Source: Heterodera schachtii (lineage: Eukaryota; Nematoda; Chromadorea; Rhabditida; Heteroderidae). From it: a stretch of DNA of 64,000 nucleotides. The stretch spans positions 350,267 through 414,266 of the forward strand of contig SIJG01000118.1 in NCBI GenBank assembly GCA_023374025.1, given 5' to 3'. Below, piece by piece: positions 1-14,140 of this stretch. Each line of letters starts with the position of its first letter. Position 1 is the stretch's first letter. A model generated the notes under the pieces. That model did not search any database and was not told the origin of the DNA. It worked only from the letters and a program-made list of their open reading frames with translations. A program made the position numbers and the translations under genes.

Positions 1-315
1 GAGTCTCGTTCTTCTCCTTAATTTAATTAGTTATCTAATGGCAATTGTGGTTGTCGGACACACTATAAACCCGGGCTACCGTACTCCACAGTTTTTATTA
101 ATTCTCTATTGTACAATAAAAAACCTCAAAAGGTAAACTTCCCGGGTTTTTTTTGTATTTAAGTGCATTTTCATGACAATTTCACTAGCCGAAGGCGTAA
201 ATTTAAAAATTCGAATCGCTATGGGCATAAAGCTTAAAATTGCAAATACACCGAAGCATTTAAATTATTATTTTTTAAATTTCTAATTAGAGAGGCTAAA
301 AATGCTGCAGCTTGC

Positions 316-3300
316 CTGTATCCAATCCTTGGTCTCATCAACGTCCTTGTGGAAGCGTTGCACTTCATGGGCCGACTCCAACTGTTGGCCACGCTCTTCG
401 GCCTTGAAAATTAAATAAATATTAAAATGCAATTCATTAATTTTAAATATTTTTAAAATTGCACTTTTTGCTCCAACGCTTTCCATCGCGCGTTTAAATC
501 GTCAATTTGTTGACGAATGCGCACCGCCGTCTCAGTTTGGCCCATTTGGGACAATCTTTGGAAATTAGAACATTTTTTTAAATAAATTGAAAAAATCATC
601 CAAAAATCTTCTTCTTACCGTGTCGCGATTTGGTTCATCTCCTGCAAGCGCACCTCATTCGCTTTCAGATCATTTTTGAAGTCATTGAATCTGAAATTCG
701 TAAGAATGATCATTAGCAATAGAAGATAATTTACTAGATAAATTTAAAAAATTTTAGCATATTTTTGAAGGAACATAGAGAAATTTTCGGATGGGGAGGG
801 GCAGGGGGGGGACGAAAATATTTAATAATTGTTTTTCTTCAAAATTTGTCCCTTAAAAATTTTATTTTTTCATTTCATTGCTGCTAATGATCTATAGGGC
901 CTTGTGGGAAAACCCGAAAATATGTATAATCTCTCTCTCTCTCTCCCTCGCTCTCTCTGCCTCTCTTTTGATTCTCTCACTGACTTGTTCTGGAGCACCT
1001 CCACCTGCTCCAGGTCTTGGCCAATCTCTTGCTGCGAGGCGACCGTCTCACGTGATCGGATCCATTCTGCCAAATCGTTTGCTTCACGCAACAACTTAAA
1101 CAGGTGGCAAATTAAAATTATATTGCTTTGAGCAAGATTTTGACAAAAATTTTGTTGATTGATTTAACCGTCGTTTTGCTCACCTGGTAGGCCTTGCACG
1201 CCTCCTCCAACTTGCGCTTGCGCTGCTCGCCCAGCATCAACAGGCGCTTGTATTGGTCCTCAATCTGACTCTGCTTGGCATTGATAGTGTTCATCGGTTG
1301 GCCGGCCAACGCCTGACAAACAAATCGAATGTGTTATAGAAAATTTGGCCGAGAAGTGAGATCGAAATTGTGTTGGCTTCAAGACTCTCGAAAATCACAG
1401 GTCCACTGATCGATCGTGTGTTTGAATCATTTTAATTTTATTGAAATAATTAAAAAAATAATAATAATTTATTTTTATAATTGATTCTTTTGATAGTGTT
1501 ATTTTTTTGAAAATTTTGGGAAATTCTCTCATTGAATTGCTCATAAAATTCCAATAAAGGGTTTGTCCGTTAGGAGTAGGATTTTTTGTTTTAGCTTTGC
1601 CGGCTTTCCCACCTGATGGTGGTGCTGTGAGCCGGGTTCAATCCGCTTCACATAGGCGGCCGGGACGAAGCCCTGGCGGTCGCTGACCTCCACCTTCCAC
1701 CAGTCTTTGTTGGACGCGTTCAGCAGCGTCAGCACGTCGCCTTTTTTCATAGACACTTCTCGCGGCGACTTTTCGGTGTACTTAAATTAAAAAAACATAA
1801 TTTATAAGAGAAATTAAAAATGTTTTTTGATTGATAATAATGGTAATCAATTAATGAGAAAATTTGCCTTGACATTTAGGCCTAATTACCCAGCCCCAAG
1901 AGCTGAGCTGAGATTTGGTAGGAGTAATTTCTATGAACAATTGGAATTTAGAATTAAATGGAGTTTTGGAGAGGAGGAACGAATCAGGGGAATAAAATGC
2001 ACCACATGTGGCACATAATAATGCTAATGAAAAGCCATGTGTTTTGTTGGTTTCTGGGTCGAGAAATTATCGGTATCGAGCAACACTACGCAAAACATAT
2101 TTCAAAAAATTAAAAATTTCCACCAATGTTTGATCACCAAGAAATCCCTCCCAGCTTGCCTGATCAGTTCAGAGCAAATTCCGTAAATTTCTGACTGATC
2201 AACGAATACCTATCTATCCTCACAAAGTGCCATAATAAAAAAATAATTGGCATCTCATTACTTTAAATTTGACCCAACCAATCCGATTAGTCCATCCCAT
2301 CTACCACTTGCCTCGTACAGTGCTACAACGCACTCCTTGCCCAACTGTCCGCCCAACTGTTCCTGATATTTGCATTGTCCCGCCTCTCGGCGCAACTCCT
2401 CAATGGTGGTGTTGAACGCCTCCAAGTCGCTCATCATTGCCCTGTGCTTCTTCAGCAGCGACTCAGCACTGTCCTCGTCCTTGCCGTAATCCGTACTGCC
2501 CTTAAATTTCAAAATCCATTAGCACAGGGCTGATCATACGTGGACAAGGGGGGGGGGTCAATTTCGTAAATCGTACGAGGGTCCGAGGCAATTTCGAATT
2601 GCATTTAGTTAAAAATTTTTACGAAATTGAGTTTCGTTTTTCTATTTCGTTAAAATTTTACGAAATTGAGTTTCGTTTTTCTATTTCGTAAATTTTTTTA
2701 CGAAATATACTTTTTTTTGTGAAAATCATTCATGAAAATGGCAAAAATCGCAAAATTCGGTCATTTTTGTTAACAACTGCACTGCGATTCAAAAAATTTT
2801 CCGGCGGCGCCGGCACCGCCGGACCCCACCCACCCCCTGGTTCCCCAAAGATTTTGGGAAAAACGCCGCAAAAAAATGCAAAATGTGATTTGGTAACCAA
2901 AAAAAAAAAAAAAAGGTGTCGACAGAAAATTTTTTGAGCGATTTTTTCAATTTCGTAAAAATTTTGGCCTCTGAGGGGGGGGGGGGGGGGGTATTTCGTA
3001 AAGGCAAATTTTTGACCCGTGAATTTTTTTTTTGTCTAAAAACCGGGTCACTACTCGTTACAATTAAGGCAGAATAACATACCACGAGCGGCTCTTTGTC
3101 GCGCATCCATGACTCAGCCTGAAAATGGGCAAAATTAATTTGAGTCAAAAGGGGTGTTGTGTCATTAAAGGAAATCTTTGAATTTCTATTATTTTTAATG
3201 ATGTAAGAAAAAAAATAAAAAAAACCGCCCACCTCGTTCGCGTCAGCCAGGTACTGGTGCGCCTGCAGCGAGTCTTGCAAGTCCTGCTTGCGCTTGTCCG

Positions 3301-6300
3301 CCTTGGTTTTCAGTGCACGCCAATTGTCGCGCAGTTGGGCTAAATTTATATTTTTAACCAATCGAAAATAGATTCGAGATTGACCATTATCAGCTCGAGA
3401 ATTATAACTCCGAGAATTCAAGAAATTTCTCCGAGCCTAAAATAAGTTTAAAAAAAAATCCGTCTCACATTTCTTGTCGCGAATGTCCGGTGCCAAGAAG
3501 TGACCACGTTGGACCATCTGTTCCGCGGATTGTGCAACCTGCGTGTGTTTGAAAAACAATGATTTTTTTGATTAAAGCATCCCATACAATTTAATGAATT
3601 TTTTCAAAATTTGGCTAACATTCCCATAAAAATACAAAATTTCTATTCCTTAATTTCTTGGTACTTCCCATCTATCGGTCTCAGTTTACGCCATTTCACT
3701 GGAAATTAACAACTAATCTGCCCATGCTATTCCCTATTTGATAATCCAAGGCAATGGTGTATTGTAATGTACAGTAAGCGAAATGCCCTTGGAATCAACA
3801 CTTGCTGTGCCAGTAGCATTCCTCAAATTAGCCACTCACCACCGTAATTTACAGTACCCCTCCTACTCCCCGGACCTGTTCCATTTGCGGCTCGTGGTTA
3901 GCAATTTCGGTGTGCAGTGCATTCTGCTTCTTGATCAGGTTCTGCACGCCGACCAAGTCACGGCCACGGTTGGTCGATGCCGCGATTTGTTCCTTCTCTC
4001 GAATCCATGCCAATTCGTCGTCGATGTCGCGGAACAGCTGGTGGCCAAGCAGCGACTCGGCCAACTTTTGCTTCCGGCGCTGCAATGGCTCGCGCAGCGC
4101 CTCGAAGCGGGCGCGTAACGCCTCGAACTTTTTGCCGATCAGCGGCGCGTTGAAGTGGCCGGTCTCGTGGAACTCGCGCGTCTGATGTCCGATCGCGTCA
4201 ATGCGTTCCTGAAATGCCGAAAATTTTTATCGGGCAATCATAAGCAAAAATTAAATTTTTGGGTTTATTGTTAGCCAAGGTAAATTTAGTTTTCTGTTGG
4301 CTTCTGAAAGTGATAATTGTTTAAAAATTAAAGATAAATACAATTCTAGACTGATTTAAATTAAAGTTGGGCCCTCTGAATTGACATTTTTGATCTTATT
4401 GGCAAAAAATTATTTTTTAAACAAATATTCAATATTATAATTTCTCCTGCGTGATCACTTTCAATGAAAATTTAAAAAATCGAGATTCCAATGCCAAAGA
4501 TTCTAAGGTGGCGATAAAAATTATGCCAATTAAATTCACAGAAAAAATCCAGATTCGAGAGTCTCGACCCTTTTCCAGAATTGCTTTACATTTTCCCCGT
4601 CCCTCCCATTGATCATTCCCGTCCATCACATTGATCAATTTCTCCCATTGATATTTTTCCCCTTCCTTCCCATTAATCATTTTTCCCCGTCAATCACAGT
4701 GATCATTTTCCTTCCATTGATTATTTTTCACATTGATCATTTTTCTCCGTTCGTCCCACCTGGTGCGCGTTATAGTCACTCTCGACAAGGCCGAGTTTCT
4801 TCTGCAGATTTTGCACCGAGATTAGATCCTTGCCGAAGTCCTCGCTGGCCAATTGGCCCTCCAACTCGCTGAGCCACAGCTCCACGTCTTCAATGTTGCG
4901 GTTGTACAACTGCTCCTGGTTGGCTTCCTGCAGCTTGGCACCCTTCAGCCCGCTGGCATCAGCCAGCTCGGTCCACAACTGTTCCACCTCGTTGAGACGT
5001 GTCTATGATCAGAAAACAATTAAAAAATTAACAAATTTTCTCTTTTCCCACCTGAATGTGTTCGTTGGCATAGTGCCCAGATTGGATCAGTTCTTGCCCC
5101 GTGGCTTTGGTCTCGTCCAGTCGGTTGCGATTTGCGCGCAACTCCTGCTCAAAGTTGCCGTGTTTTTGCAACTTCCCACGAATGTTCGTCGGGTCCAAAT
5201 AGCTCTGCAAAAAGGGAAGAATAATTATTTTAATTTAAAAGATTATAATTGCTTGATCGATTAAAGCAGTTAATTATTGTTTTGATCTGACAAACACAAA
5301 TGAAACGGTTACTGAAGGGGTAATCGGATTGATTGTGCGATCAGAAAGAGAGAGCAACATAGGGATCACTTGATTAGTTCAGATGAAAAAATAAAGGAAC
5401 AGATGATAAATATAAAAAGATCAGATAAGGAGGAACGGGCCAAGCAAGGCTCGGTCAGCAGATCATTAAGGATCAAAAATATTTATATAGGAGTTTGATC
5501 GGTTTAATGTACTTAATTGTAAGGAAACTACAAAAATAATTGATCTATTCTAATCAGGGGTTTTGTATTGTAATTTTTTTTAAATTTTTTGACCTGGTCT
5601 TTGGCAGTCTTCAGCTTCTCCTGGATCCAGCCCAGCATTTCGTCACAGTCACGGTCAAAGCTGTGCAGGCGATAGGACTCCTTCAGACGCTCCCGGCGCT
5701 GTGCCATCCGATCCATCAAATGCCGACGACGCGCGAGCAACTGAAAAGGCATGGGGCAAATAAGAATTTTTAATTTCGACAAATTAGGTATGAAATAAAT
5801 TTAATTGAGTAGTCCTAAAATTTCAAAAAGGAATGAAATTTATAAATTTTTTAAACTTTTATTTTGAATTTAGAACATCACCAAATAAATATTTAAAAAA
5901 TTTAAAAGCGTTTGTTTATAAAAATTCAAAAAAAATAAAATAAATTAAAATAATCTCTCTCAAAAGAAAAGCGAAAATTATCAACTTAACGCTTTATAAA
6001 TAATCCTCAAGAAGAGTTCTTTAATGAGTCAACCAATATTCGAGATTAAATTAATTTAATATACATAATTTAACCACCTTTTCACGCCGTTTGGCCACAT
6101 CCTCCGCTGCATAATGTCCGCCCTCGATCAGTTTGGTGGCAAATTCATCCAATGCATGGATTTTCTCCTCCTGGGCAGCCAACGATTTCTCAAAGTCCTC
6201 GTGCTTCTTCAGCAACGACTCAACCGCGTCCAACGAGTCGCCGAGATCATCGTTTTGGAGAAAAGCCTTAAAAAATTAAGAGCAGTAGAATTAATTAATG

Positions 6301-9300
6301 AAAATATCCTATTCTGATCAGGTTGACCAAAAAAAGCATGAAACCATTCGTAAATCGTTGTCCTTCGATCTAATTTTCAGACCGATTATATTCGGTTGTT
6401 AATACAATTAGCCAAATGCCATAAGTCATTAATTAACATATGTGATCAGATTAAACACTTGCCTCCTGCTTGGTCATCCACGACTCGGCCTGCTCCGTGT
6501 CGCGGTAGAACAACTGCAGGTCCATGCACTGTTCGTACAGTATGCGACGCTCCTCCCACAAATTGTTCAGGCTTGTCTGCTCCATTGCCAAATTCTGTGG
6601 AAAAAAAAAATTGTTTTAAAGACGAAAATAAAGCCAAATTTCATTTTATATATGAGCATTTAAGAAGAGTTAAAAAATTAAAATGAAAATTCATCTAACG
6701 GTGAAAAGACATTAAAAAATTATTTTTTTAAAATTATTTTAAGGTGTCACATAATTATGTTCGTATTTTTATTTGTTTTGAGTTACGTTTTCCGAATATG
6801 GTATTCGATTTCAGAATGACTTCAGAGATCTATGATTTTCTGAAATTTATGGTTTTTGAACAAGTCCTTGAAATTATTTGTTTAAGAATTGAAAAGCTAA
6901 ATATACAATTTATAAACATTCTCTAATATTTTCTCAATATTTTAGGCTTTAAAAAATAAAAATTGGTAAACATAGAAGAAAGTCATGAATTTAAAAAAAA
7001 AAAAACACTAAAAACGAAAATAATTAATATGAGACACTCGAATAAAATATTTTTTGAGAGTTGTGCTTATAATTATTTTAAATATAACTTTGACTTGGAT
7101 GATTGTTTTTTAAATTGTTTTATTTTGTCGTCCATTCATGAAAAATCAGCTTTACAATTTGATATGCTTAAACAAAACGCTCAAAGCAGTGTTTGTCTTT
7201 TAATATTTACGCCTTTTAAAATATTTAAATTATTATTTTTCCGCCACACCTGAAGGCACTGGCGAATTTCGTCCGCCTCCTCAATGTCTTCGTCCAACAA
7301 ACGTTGCCCCGTTTCGGCCGTCTGTTTGAATGAGTCGGTTCGGGCTTCAATCTCTTAAAAATGGACACAAAATTGCCAACTTTTTTAGTCATATCATTAT
7401 TGCCTATATTGTATTTCTGGTTACTGTATCTTTTTTTACTCACCGCCCTTGTGCTCCTGGTGCTGTTCCAACAACGCTTCAGCGCCCGCAACATCTTTGG
7501 CCAATTCCGACGATTGGATGAGTGCCTTTTTTGGCGGAATTAATTCTTTTTAAAAATTTAATTTAACGAACGGGGAAATATTCCAGGAAAGCATTTCACA
7601 AAATTAGACCAACATGAAATTCTCTGGATATTTTTTCAAAATTTCTTGGAAAAAGAAAGGTAGATAAACGAAGCGGGCAAAATTTAAGATAAAATAAGAT
7701 AAAAAAAAAATTTTTTTTGTAAGGATCACTGTCATAAAAAAGATTAGAAACAAATTATTAAGATATGCCATCTTTTCCAAAAAACCACAAAATCCTGGGT
7801 AAAAACAAATTTGGCATATAATTGTGCCCGATCACCTGAATGCCCTTGGTCCACTCGACCAACTCGCGGTAGTCGGCCATGAAGCGGTGCCGGTTATACG
7901 ACCGGTCAAGGCCCCGCTTGCGCTGCTCCGCGCTCAGCTTCAGCGCCTCCCATCGGCCGCGCGCCTCGTCCACCTTCGCGGCAATGTCCTCCGACTTTTC
8001 CGGGTACAGTTGGCACAAGCGGTTCGTCTCCGTGCCGAGTTTGTCCATCTTGGGTAAAATTATATTAAAAAAAATTACTCAGTGTTTCTGATCATCGAAC
8101 TGATCAGACTTTCCCAAACTGAACAGTGAACTGATCTTCTGATCATTGCACTGAGTTCTGATCAGCTAATTGATCATATATGACTCTGATCAGTACATTG
8201 ACACTGTTTCTAATCATCGGAATCATACCAAACCGTTTGATCATCGTACTGATACTGATCAGACCATTTCATTCCGATCAATGCACTGATCAAATTTCCC
8301 CGTGCCGTGCCACCTTTGACTCCAATGCGGCCAAGTCGCGCTCGGTGCCCTCGTGCTTGCGCTGCAGTGCCTGCACATTGTTCAGATCGCGCCCAAAGTC
8401 GTCGGTGGCCAGCGTAAGCTCTTTCTCACCCATCCATGCCAATGTTTCGTCGATGTCGCGGTAAAAGCGCTGGATTTGTTGGGCGCCGAACAGCGCTTCG
8501 CCCCTAAAATAAATACTTATGAAAAATGCCAAAAACCAGCGGGGGGGGAGGGGGGGTCGAAACGGGGTGAGAAAATAATTTCCACCAATTTCCACCCCTC
8601 CTGATCGAAATGAATAAATAATTAATTTTTGGTAAAAAACTCAATAAATGTTATTTTTGAGCAATACAATTGGAAAACTTTTAGGGACCGAAGCAGAAAA
8701 AAATTGCTAATAAAATGGCATTCCATTGTAATAACATTTAATTCTGCTGGTTGGATCTTTTGCATTTTTGGCATATTTTTCTTCATTTTCTATTTTTAGT
8801 TTTGAAAATTTTTTAAAATTTTCCTATTCGAAGGGCGGGGGGACGTCGTGCACTCTCTTCCCCCACCTTGTTGATGTCAGTGTGCCCAGCTTGTGCCATG
8901 CCTCGTTCACTTCGTCCCGTTTGCCATGGATTTGCTGTTGTTCTGGATGACCTTCGTCAATGAGTGCATTTGCCTCGTGGTTTATGTCCAAGACTCGGGA
9001 CTGAAATATTTTTAAAAATTTACAAAAATAAAAAAATGCCTTAAAAAGGCGCAGGCAATCGTACTACCTCATGACTTTTCAACTCCTTTAGAAACTCGTC
9101 AAATTTGCGCTGCATCACCTCCACATGTTCAAGGTCGGCGCCCAGATCGTCCGTGGAAACGAATTGAATCTGAACTTAGCAAATAAATTAGTCTTAATAT
9201 TTGGCAAATATTCTATCAAAAAGTGTACTTATCGATATGTTTTTTGTGAAATTAAATTAATTGGTAATTGTGTCTGATCAGAATTAGCGCCATTCATCAA

Positions 9301-11082
9301 GCCCCCGGTGCACGGTCAAGCCAAAACTGATCAGTCATTCCTAATCAAGTCTTAACCTAATCACTGTGGATATGTCATGAGTCTGTATAATCAACTTTTT
9401 AACCCAACAATCATAATCTGATCAGTTCTTGATCAAGCCTTGGATTGATCAATTCCCCTCTCACCTTATCCTTGATCCAGTAGAGCATCTCGTCACACTT
9501 GCGCACAAATTGGAGCAGTTTCAGCGTCTGCTGCAGCTTGATGCCCTTGTTCTCCAGCATGGCGAACAGTCGGTCCCACAGCTCATGAAGACGGTCCAAA
9601 CGTTTGCGAATGGTTTCCTTTTCGTAGTGATCATGTTGGATCATGTCATTGCCTGTTTTGTCCAGCTTGGTGATCGCGTTCGAGTGGGCCTAAAAGAGCC
9701 AAGGTGGACAAAACGCCAAGGAAGCAATTTTTAAAAGAACTTTTACCAAATTTCGAACAAAAAATTGTTTAATTCTTAAAATAAACAACAAAAAAAAATG
9801 AGAAAAGCTTAAAGAATTTAAATTCAAAAAATTTTATTGGTCTACAAAATGTTAAATATTATTTATTAATTAATTAATAATAAATTATGAAAAATTTATA
9901 TGAAAATTTATAGCCAAAAACTTAGAACAATAAAAAAAATTCTCCAAGATGAAAAAAAACAATTTTCAAACTGCGTTTTAAATAGTAGGAATCATTAAAG
10001 GAATGCCTTTTAAATATTTATTTTCTTGAAAATTTCAACCCAAAATTAATTAAATCCTCATCAGCAGTTTCCGACCTGAACTTCTGCTACAAATGCATCA
10101 TGCTTCTGGATCTTCGCTTGTAAATTGGTCGGATCACGAAAGGACTCCTCCTGAAATTTTCCTTTATACGATTTGAAATCTAATCGAATTTTCGAAACCG
10201 ACAAATCTCTTTATCTTTCCCTTTTCATATTTCTTATCACTTAAAAAAGCTCGGTCGTTGGGGAGGGAGTAAGCAATTCGAAATTTATGCTTTGGGTTAA
10301 GATTTAACTCATAAATATTTGTCTATTAAATAAGCGGATTCCAAAAAGGAATAATTATTTGGAACGTCGAATTTTGATTCATTATGATGGCCATTTTATC
10401 GAATTCTGAAAATCCCCATTTCCGGCGCGGCCATGGTACAATAAAATAGGGTTTCTTGTCAACTATCCAACATCAGTCCCCGTTCCCGGGTTACAAAATT
10501 ACGATCTCGTTTGAGTTAAAATGTTTCCATTTTTGGCAACTAACCGCTGCCGTCTGCAGCTTCTCCAAAATCCAAATTTCCAACTCATCCGCGTCCCTTT
10601 TGAAGTACTGAAATTGACGAGCCTCCTCCAGCCGGTCCCGTTTGGTTTTGGCAAAATCTTTGAACTGCGAATAATGGTCAAGCACCTGAAATTATTAATT
10701 TTAGAATGAATGGTTAAATGAGTTTTATTTGAGAAATATCCTCATTAACCAACTATTTTATTTTTATTCTGATAGCCTCTATAGCCAAAGGCATTTCTTT
10801 AGGCATAATTTTGTGTCCAAATGACTTATGCCCACAAACATTTCGATTTTAAGCCATTAAAAACCAAATTAAATCCCCCAGGCATTGTGCATCTAATTAA
10901 CGCCAATTAACGTCCCGCATTAATGGCGTGTACTGTTCTGAACCACTTGCTTCTGTTCGTCGGTGTTGAATGTCATCCGCGCTCTCCAACACTTTGATCT
11001 CTTTTGGCGGCGGCACTTCCATCACCGGATCAGGCGGAGGACCCATGTCATTCAGGTGATTATTATGCTGATCAACAGACAT
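316..11082 (-). CDS. spc-1: alpha-spectrin, 5' half (26 exons, partial)
   Basis: Alpha chain of the spectrin membrane skeleton; it pairs with beta-spectrin under the plasma membrane. Exons, 5' to 3': 10951-11082, 10545-10685, 10076-10150, 9465-9689, 9068-9169, 8867-9000, 8314-8503, 7836-8048, 7444-7525, 7250-7353, 6463-6594, 6078-6266, 5594-5740, 5052-5204, 4760-5002, 3876-4208, 3469-3538, 3233-3339, 3083-3118, 2312-2500, 1613-1780, 1184-1312, 985-1094, 619-690, 465-555, 316-402. They total 3654 nt (1218 codons) and every junction keeps phase. Residues follow Caenorhabditis SPC-1 ([39 protein letters not shown]). An SH3 domain spans about residues 990-1050 ([21 protein letters not shown]). 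The N-terminal partial repeat is the tetramerisation site in this family. Introns after exons 1, 11, 20 and 26 use GC donors. SPC-1 is about 2400 residues, so the distal repeats and EF-hands lie beyond the left edge. The start ATG at 11082 is the first in frame. Confidence 0.95.
2520..3060. repeat. TE relic in spectrin intron 19 with a GC-rich module
   Basis: The 582-bp intron between exons 19 and 20 holds repeated ATTTCGTAAA/TTTACGAAAT words, two poly-G runs (about 2550 and 2975) and a GC island near 2800 (CCGGCGGCGCCGGCACCGCC). The same island, preceded by a run of A and T, recurs near 12460, 12650, 33690 and 33830. It is therefore a dispersed repeat rather than intron-specific sequence. 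No intact ends or target duplication were found. Confidence 0.5.
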
Positions 11083-11127
11083 TTTTTAATTGCCACACAA
11101 TGGCACAAAATGGAATGTTTAAAATTT

Positions 11128-11129
11128 CT
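11128..11129 (-). promoter_or_regulatory. possible trans-splice acceptor of the spectrin gene
   Basis: On the minus strand the sequence AATTTTTAG ends 46 nt before the spectrin ATG. Nematode mRNAs often receive a spliced leader at such a U-rich AG. No other good acceptor lies closer. This is a positional inference only. Confidence 0.35.
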
Positions 11130-13041
11130 AAAAATTAATGCATTAAACGAATTCTAACGAAAATGACGAATACTGAAAAACCTAGGCTAACAAATAAGAG
11201 ATTTATTCTTAGTTGGGCTTTAGACCAATAAATAAACAAATTTTATCGGTTCAACAATATATTTGTGGCACAGCAAAAGCCGCATAATGTTTATTTTAGT
11301 TGCTACGGGACAAAAAGCGGACAAAATGCCAATGGCGGAGAGGGGAAAATCGATTAAGCTCTGCTTTTGGCAAAAGAGAAACTATTTTTATTGGTGTGCT
11401 GAGAAAGCCAGTGAGAAGCTAACAAACATTGCAACAAAAATGTTTTATTTTAGGTAATTTTATTCTGTCGGGAGATTCATAAAATAAATATAAAATTAAT
11501 TACAGCAATTATGAAAATAATTTTAAAAAATAAAAGATTATTTTAATTTATTATTAAAGGGTTTAAAATGATAAAAAATGGAATAATATTTGACTAGTAA
11601 AATTATAGAATTGATGATATTTTATACTTTTGTTTCCAATCATTTTTCCATTAAAAAGCATGGAAAATAAAACAAAATTTTTTGATTAAAATGCCAAAAA
11701 GATTAAAAATACACTGACTAAAATGTCGAAAACAATAAAATAATAAGCCTTCTTTTCAATGGCTTTCAACTAAATTTGTGAAAAAATTTCAACAAAAGGG
11801 GCGCCGTTAGCCAAAATTTCTGTAAAACCACAAAAATTAACAGCGATGGATGGGCTGCCGTCCTAGCCTCATTTGTGTTTAGTAAAAGCCATTCATTCCA
11901 CATTCATTCAATTCATTGATTCATTTGCTGTGATGGACGGACGGGCGGGGGACGGACGACGCGTTGGGGGGGGGGGGGGGGGAGAAATGAATGAATGGTT
12001 GGGAATTTGGGTGGCGGGGGAGGTGGGGGGAAGGTCGTCGACGAATGCGGCGACGACGCCGCGCCGGTTAAAGGACGGATGAGAGCGAGAAAAGCCCGGC
12101 CTAGGAGATGTTTGGGGCCTGCCGTTGTGAGAAAGCGAAGAGGGAGAGGAGGGATGCCTCGGGAAATGCTTCCACTCGGTAAAAGCAGGGATGCGATCTG
12201 TTCTGATTTATCAGAAATGTTCTGATTTGGAGGGTCCAAATCTGATAAAATAAAAATGTTCTGATTTGTCAGAAATGTTCTGTTTTTGGGGTAGCGACCA
12301 AAATTTGTTCTGATTTCTTAAATAAACTCATAATTTTGAAATTTCTGGCATAATGTCACTATTTTATCGAGGAAATATAAGATTATGGCAAAATTTGGTC
12401 ATTTTTTGACAAAAATCTGTTAACAAATCGATTAAAAAGCGCAAAAAATTTTCCCGGCGGCGCCTATCGGCACCTTCGGACCCTCTGTCCCTCCTCCAAA
12501 TTTTTTTTAAAAAACGCTTCGCAAAAAAAAGCATTTTTAAGCAAAAAAGTCGTCGCTTGACTTTTAATTTATTGAGAAAATTGGCCTTTTTTGGTAAAAA
12601 TCTGTTATGAAATCCGAACGAAATTACAAAAATTTTTCCAGCGGCACCTATCGGCACCGCCGGAGCCTCTTCTCTCGCCCATTCATCAAAATACCTGGTG
12701 AAAAATATTCCCGTTGGCAAAATTATGCAAATAACAAAGTAACAAAATTTTTTTTTTTTTTTCATAAATTCCTTTCCGGGGAATAACAAGCACGAAAATA
12801 AGTTCTTTTTTTGAGTAAAATGTACAATTTCGAACAAAGAAAACAAAAATATACTTCAAAAAATTGAGTCTGTCAGATGATAGACTTTTCAAACAAAATA
12901 CTTTTCTTTTAAAAAAAGTTTTCATCATTGAGTGCTTTATTAATAGTTTATCAACATTTTAACTTCAATTTTCATAAATTTAATTTTTTTTCATCAGTGT
13001 TGTCCAAAGGATCAAAAACAACGGTGCAAGAAGCAACGGCA
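11130..13041. other. intergenic stretch, no gene seen
   Basis: AT-rich sequence upstream of spectrin. It has a poly-G run at 11966-11983 in a G-rich patch, repeated TTCTGATTT words at 12200-12320, and two copies of the GGCGGCGCC/CACC transposon module (about 12460 and 12650). Open frames here are short and low-complexity; none looks coding. Confidence 0.5.
12380..12720. repeat. two copies of a dispersed TE module
   Basis: Two roughly 190-bp units each read: an A/T-rich part with TTTTTGACAAAAATCTGTTA-like words, then a GC-rich core (GGCGGCGCCTATCGGCACC and a variant). The same order occurs inverted inside the hAT element at 33292-34153, and a variant of the AT-rich part occurs inside the hAT MITE at 27732-28225. 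The region is probably the remains of hAT-type elements whose ends are no longer recognisable. Confidence 0.5.
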
Positions 13042-13127
13042 TTAATGGGCGATTCCATTACATTTGACTTCGCCTTTCGTCTTCTCTTCAATCCACTTAC
13101 AGTACGGGACGATCCGAGTGAAGCATT
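13042..13127 (-). pseudogene. orphan C-terminal exon of an S1 serine protease
   Basis: After a TTTTCACAG acceptor, the minus strand encodes CFTRIVPYCKWIEEKTKGE and a short tail ending in TAA at 13042-13044. This is the C-terminal helix region of chymotrypsin-like proteases, where a (V/I)P/S-Y-C-x-WI motif ends the domain. It closely resembles the exon at 50283-50406. No upstream exon carrying the catalytic Ser is visible in the 1 kb before the satellite array starts, so the exon appears stranded. It could instead be the last exon of a gene whose other exons lie beyond the array. Confidence 0.6.
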
Positions 13128-14140
13128 CTGTGAAAATTAGAATGATTTTTGATATTAATAACATATTAAAATTAGTCACTTATTATTAGGGCTTTATCGT
13201 CAAAATAAATTGGCTTTAGGCTCTAAAAAATAGAAAATAGACACTAAAAAGGCTCAAAATTAATGGTATAAAATGATCAAATTTATTCAAAATTGGGTAG
13301 ATAAATAACTTTAAATCAATTGTCAATAGAAATTGAGAAAATTTTCATTACTTAGTAGAGTAATTTTTGGAAATTTTAGGGTCGATTCTTAGGTGTGTAT
13401 TTTTCGTTTTATTGCATTTTATTAATAATTTTGGGCTAAATGCCAAAATAAATCAAAATAGATTTTCATTTTTTAGGTTTGTAGGTTAAAAGCATAGAAA
13501 ATTGGCACAAATAACTCAAAATGTAGCTTAACAAGCACCAAAAAATTTGTTTTTCGTGTGATTTGTGTGTTTTAGGCTACTGGTAGAACAGGAAAAATAT
13601 ACTACAACCTAAAAATCGTAGCCCTGGTAATCACTTAAATCAATGAACTAAAACCAAAACATTTCGAACCCATTTATAATTTTCAGATAAAAATTTTTAA
13701 ACGAAAAATTTTGCATTTTTAAATTAAATAGCTAAAAAATTAAAATGTTTTCCATAGGCAGCAGGAATGGGAGCCGATGCAATAAAAAAATTCGGAAATC
13801 GGGATTTCGAGCCCAAAAATGTCGCAAATCAACTATCTGTATGCCGACACATCTCTAATAGGCAGTATTAACCCGAGATTTTTTTAAATTAAAATTGATG
13901 CCAAATTGTCTAATTTCGTCGTGACCAATTTTCTTTCTATGAAATCAACAAACAATTATTTTGGTAAATATTTTTTAAAATTCTCTAAACTTTCTATTTT
14001 TGACTTTTCTAATAAAAGCACTTTCATGTGATAGTGAAGTGAATGTTAAGAAGATAAGAAATTTTTAAAATGTTTCGGCAAGACAAATAAGGAAAACACT
14101 TTTGAAGATAAAAACACAAAAAATGCCCAAAACATTTTCT
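13128..14140. other. unique AT-rich flank of the satellite, no gene seen
   Basis: No reading frame of note. The stretch contains a TTCTTAGGTGTGTATTTTTC phrase near 13387 that recurs in variant form at about 21385, 26780, 28560, 31605 and 63380, which suggests a dispersed repeat. Confidence 0.4.

Noticed and set aside
2789..3421. 210-codon minus-strand frame over spectrin exons 18-19
   Set aside because: It reads through introns. Real exons are 3233-3339 and 3083-3118, set by homology to SPC-1 and splice sites.
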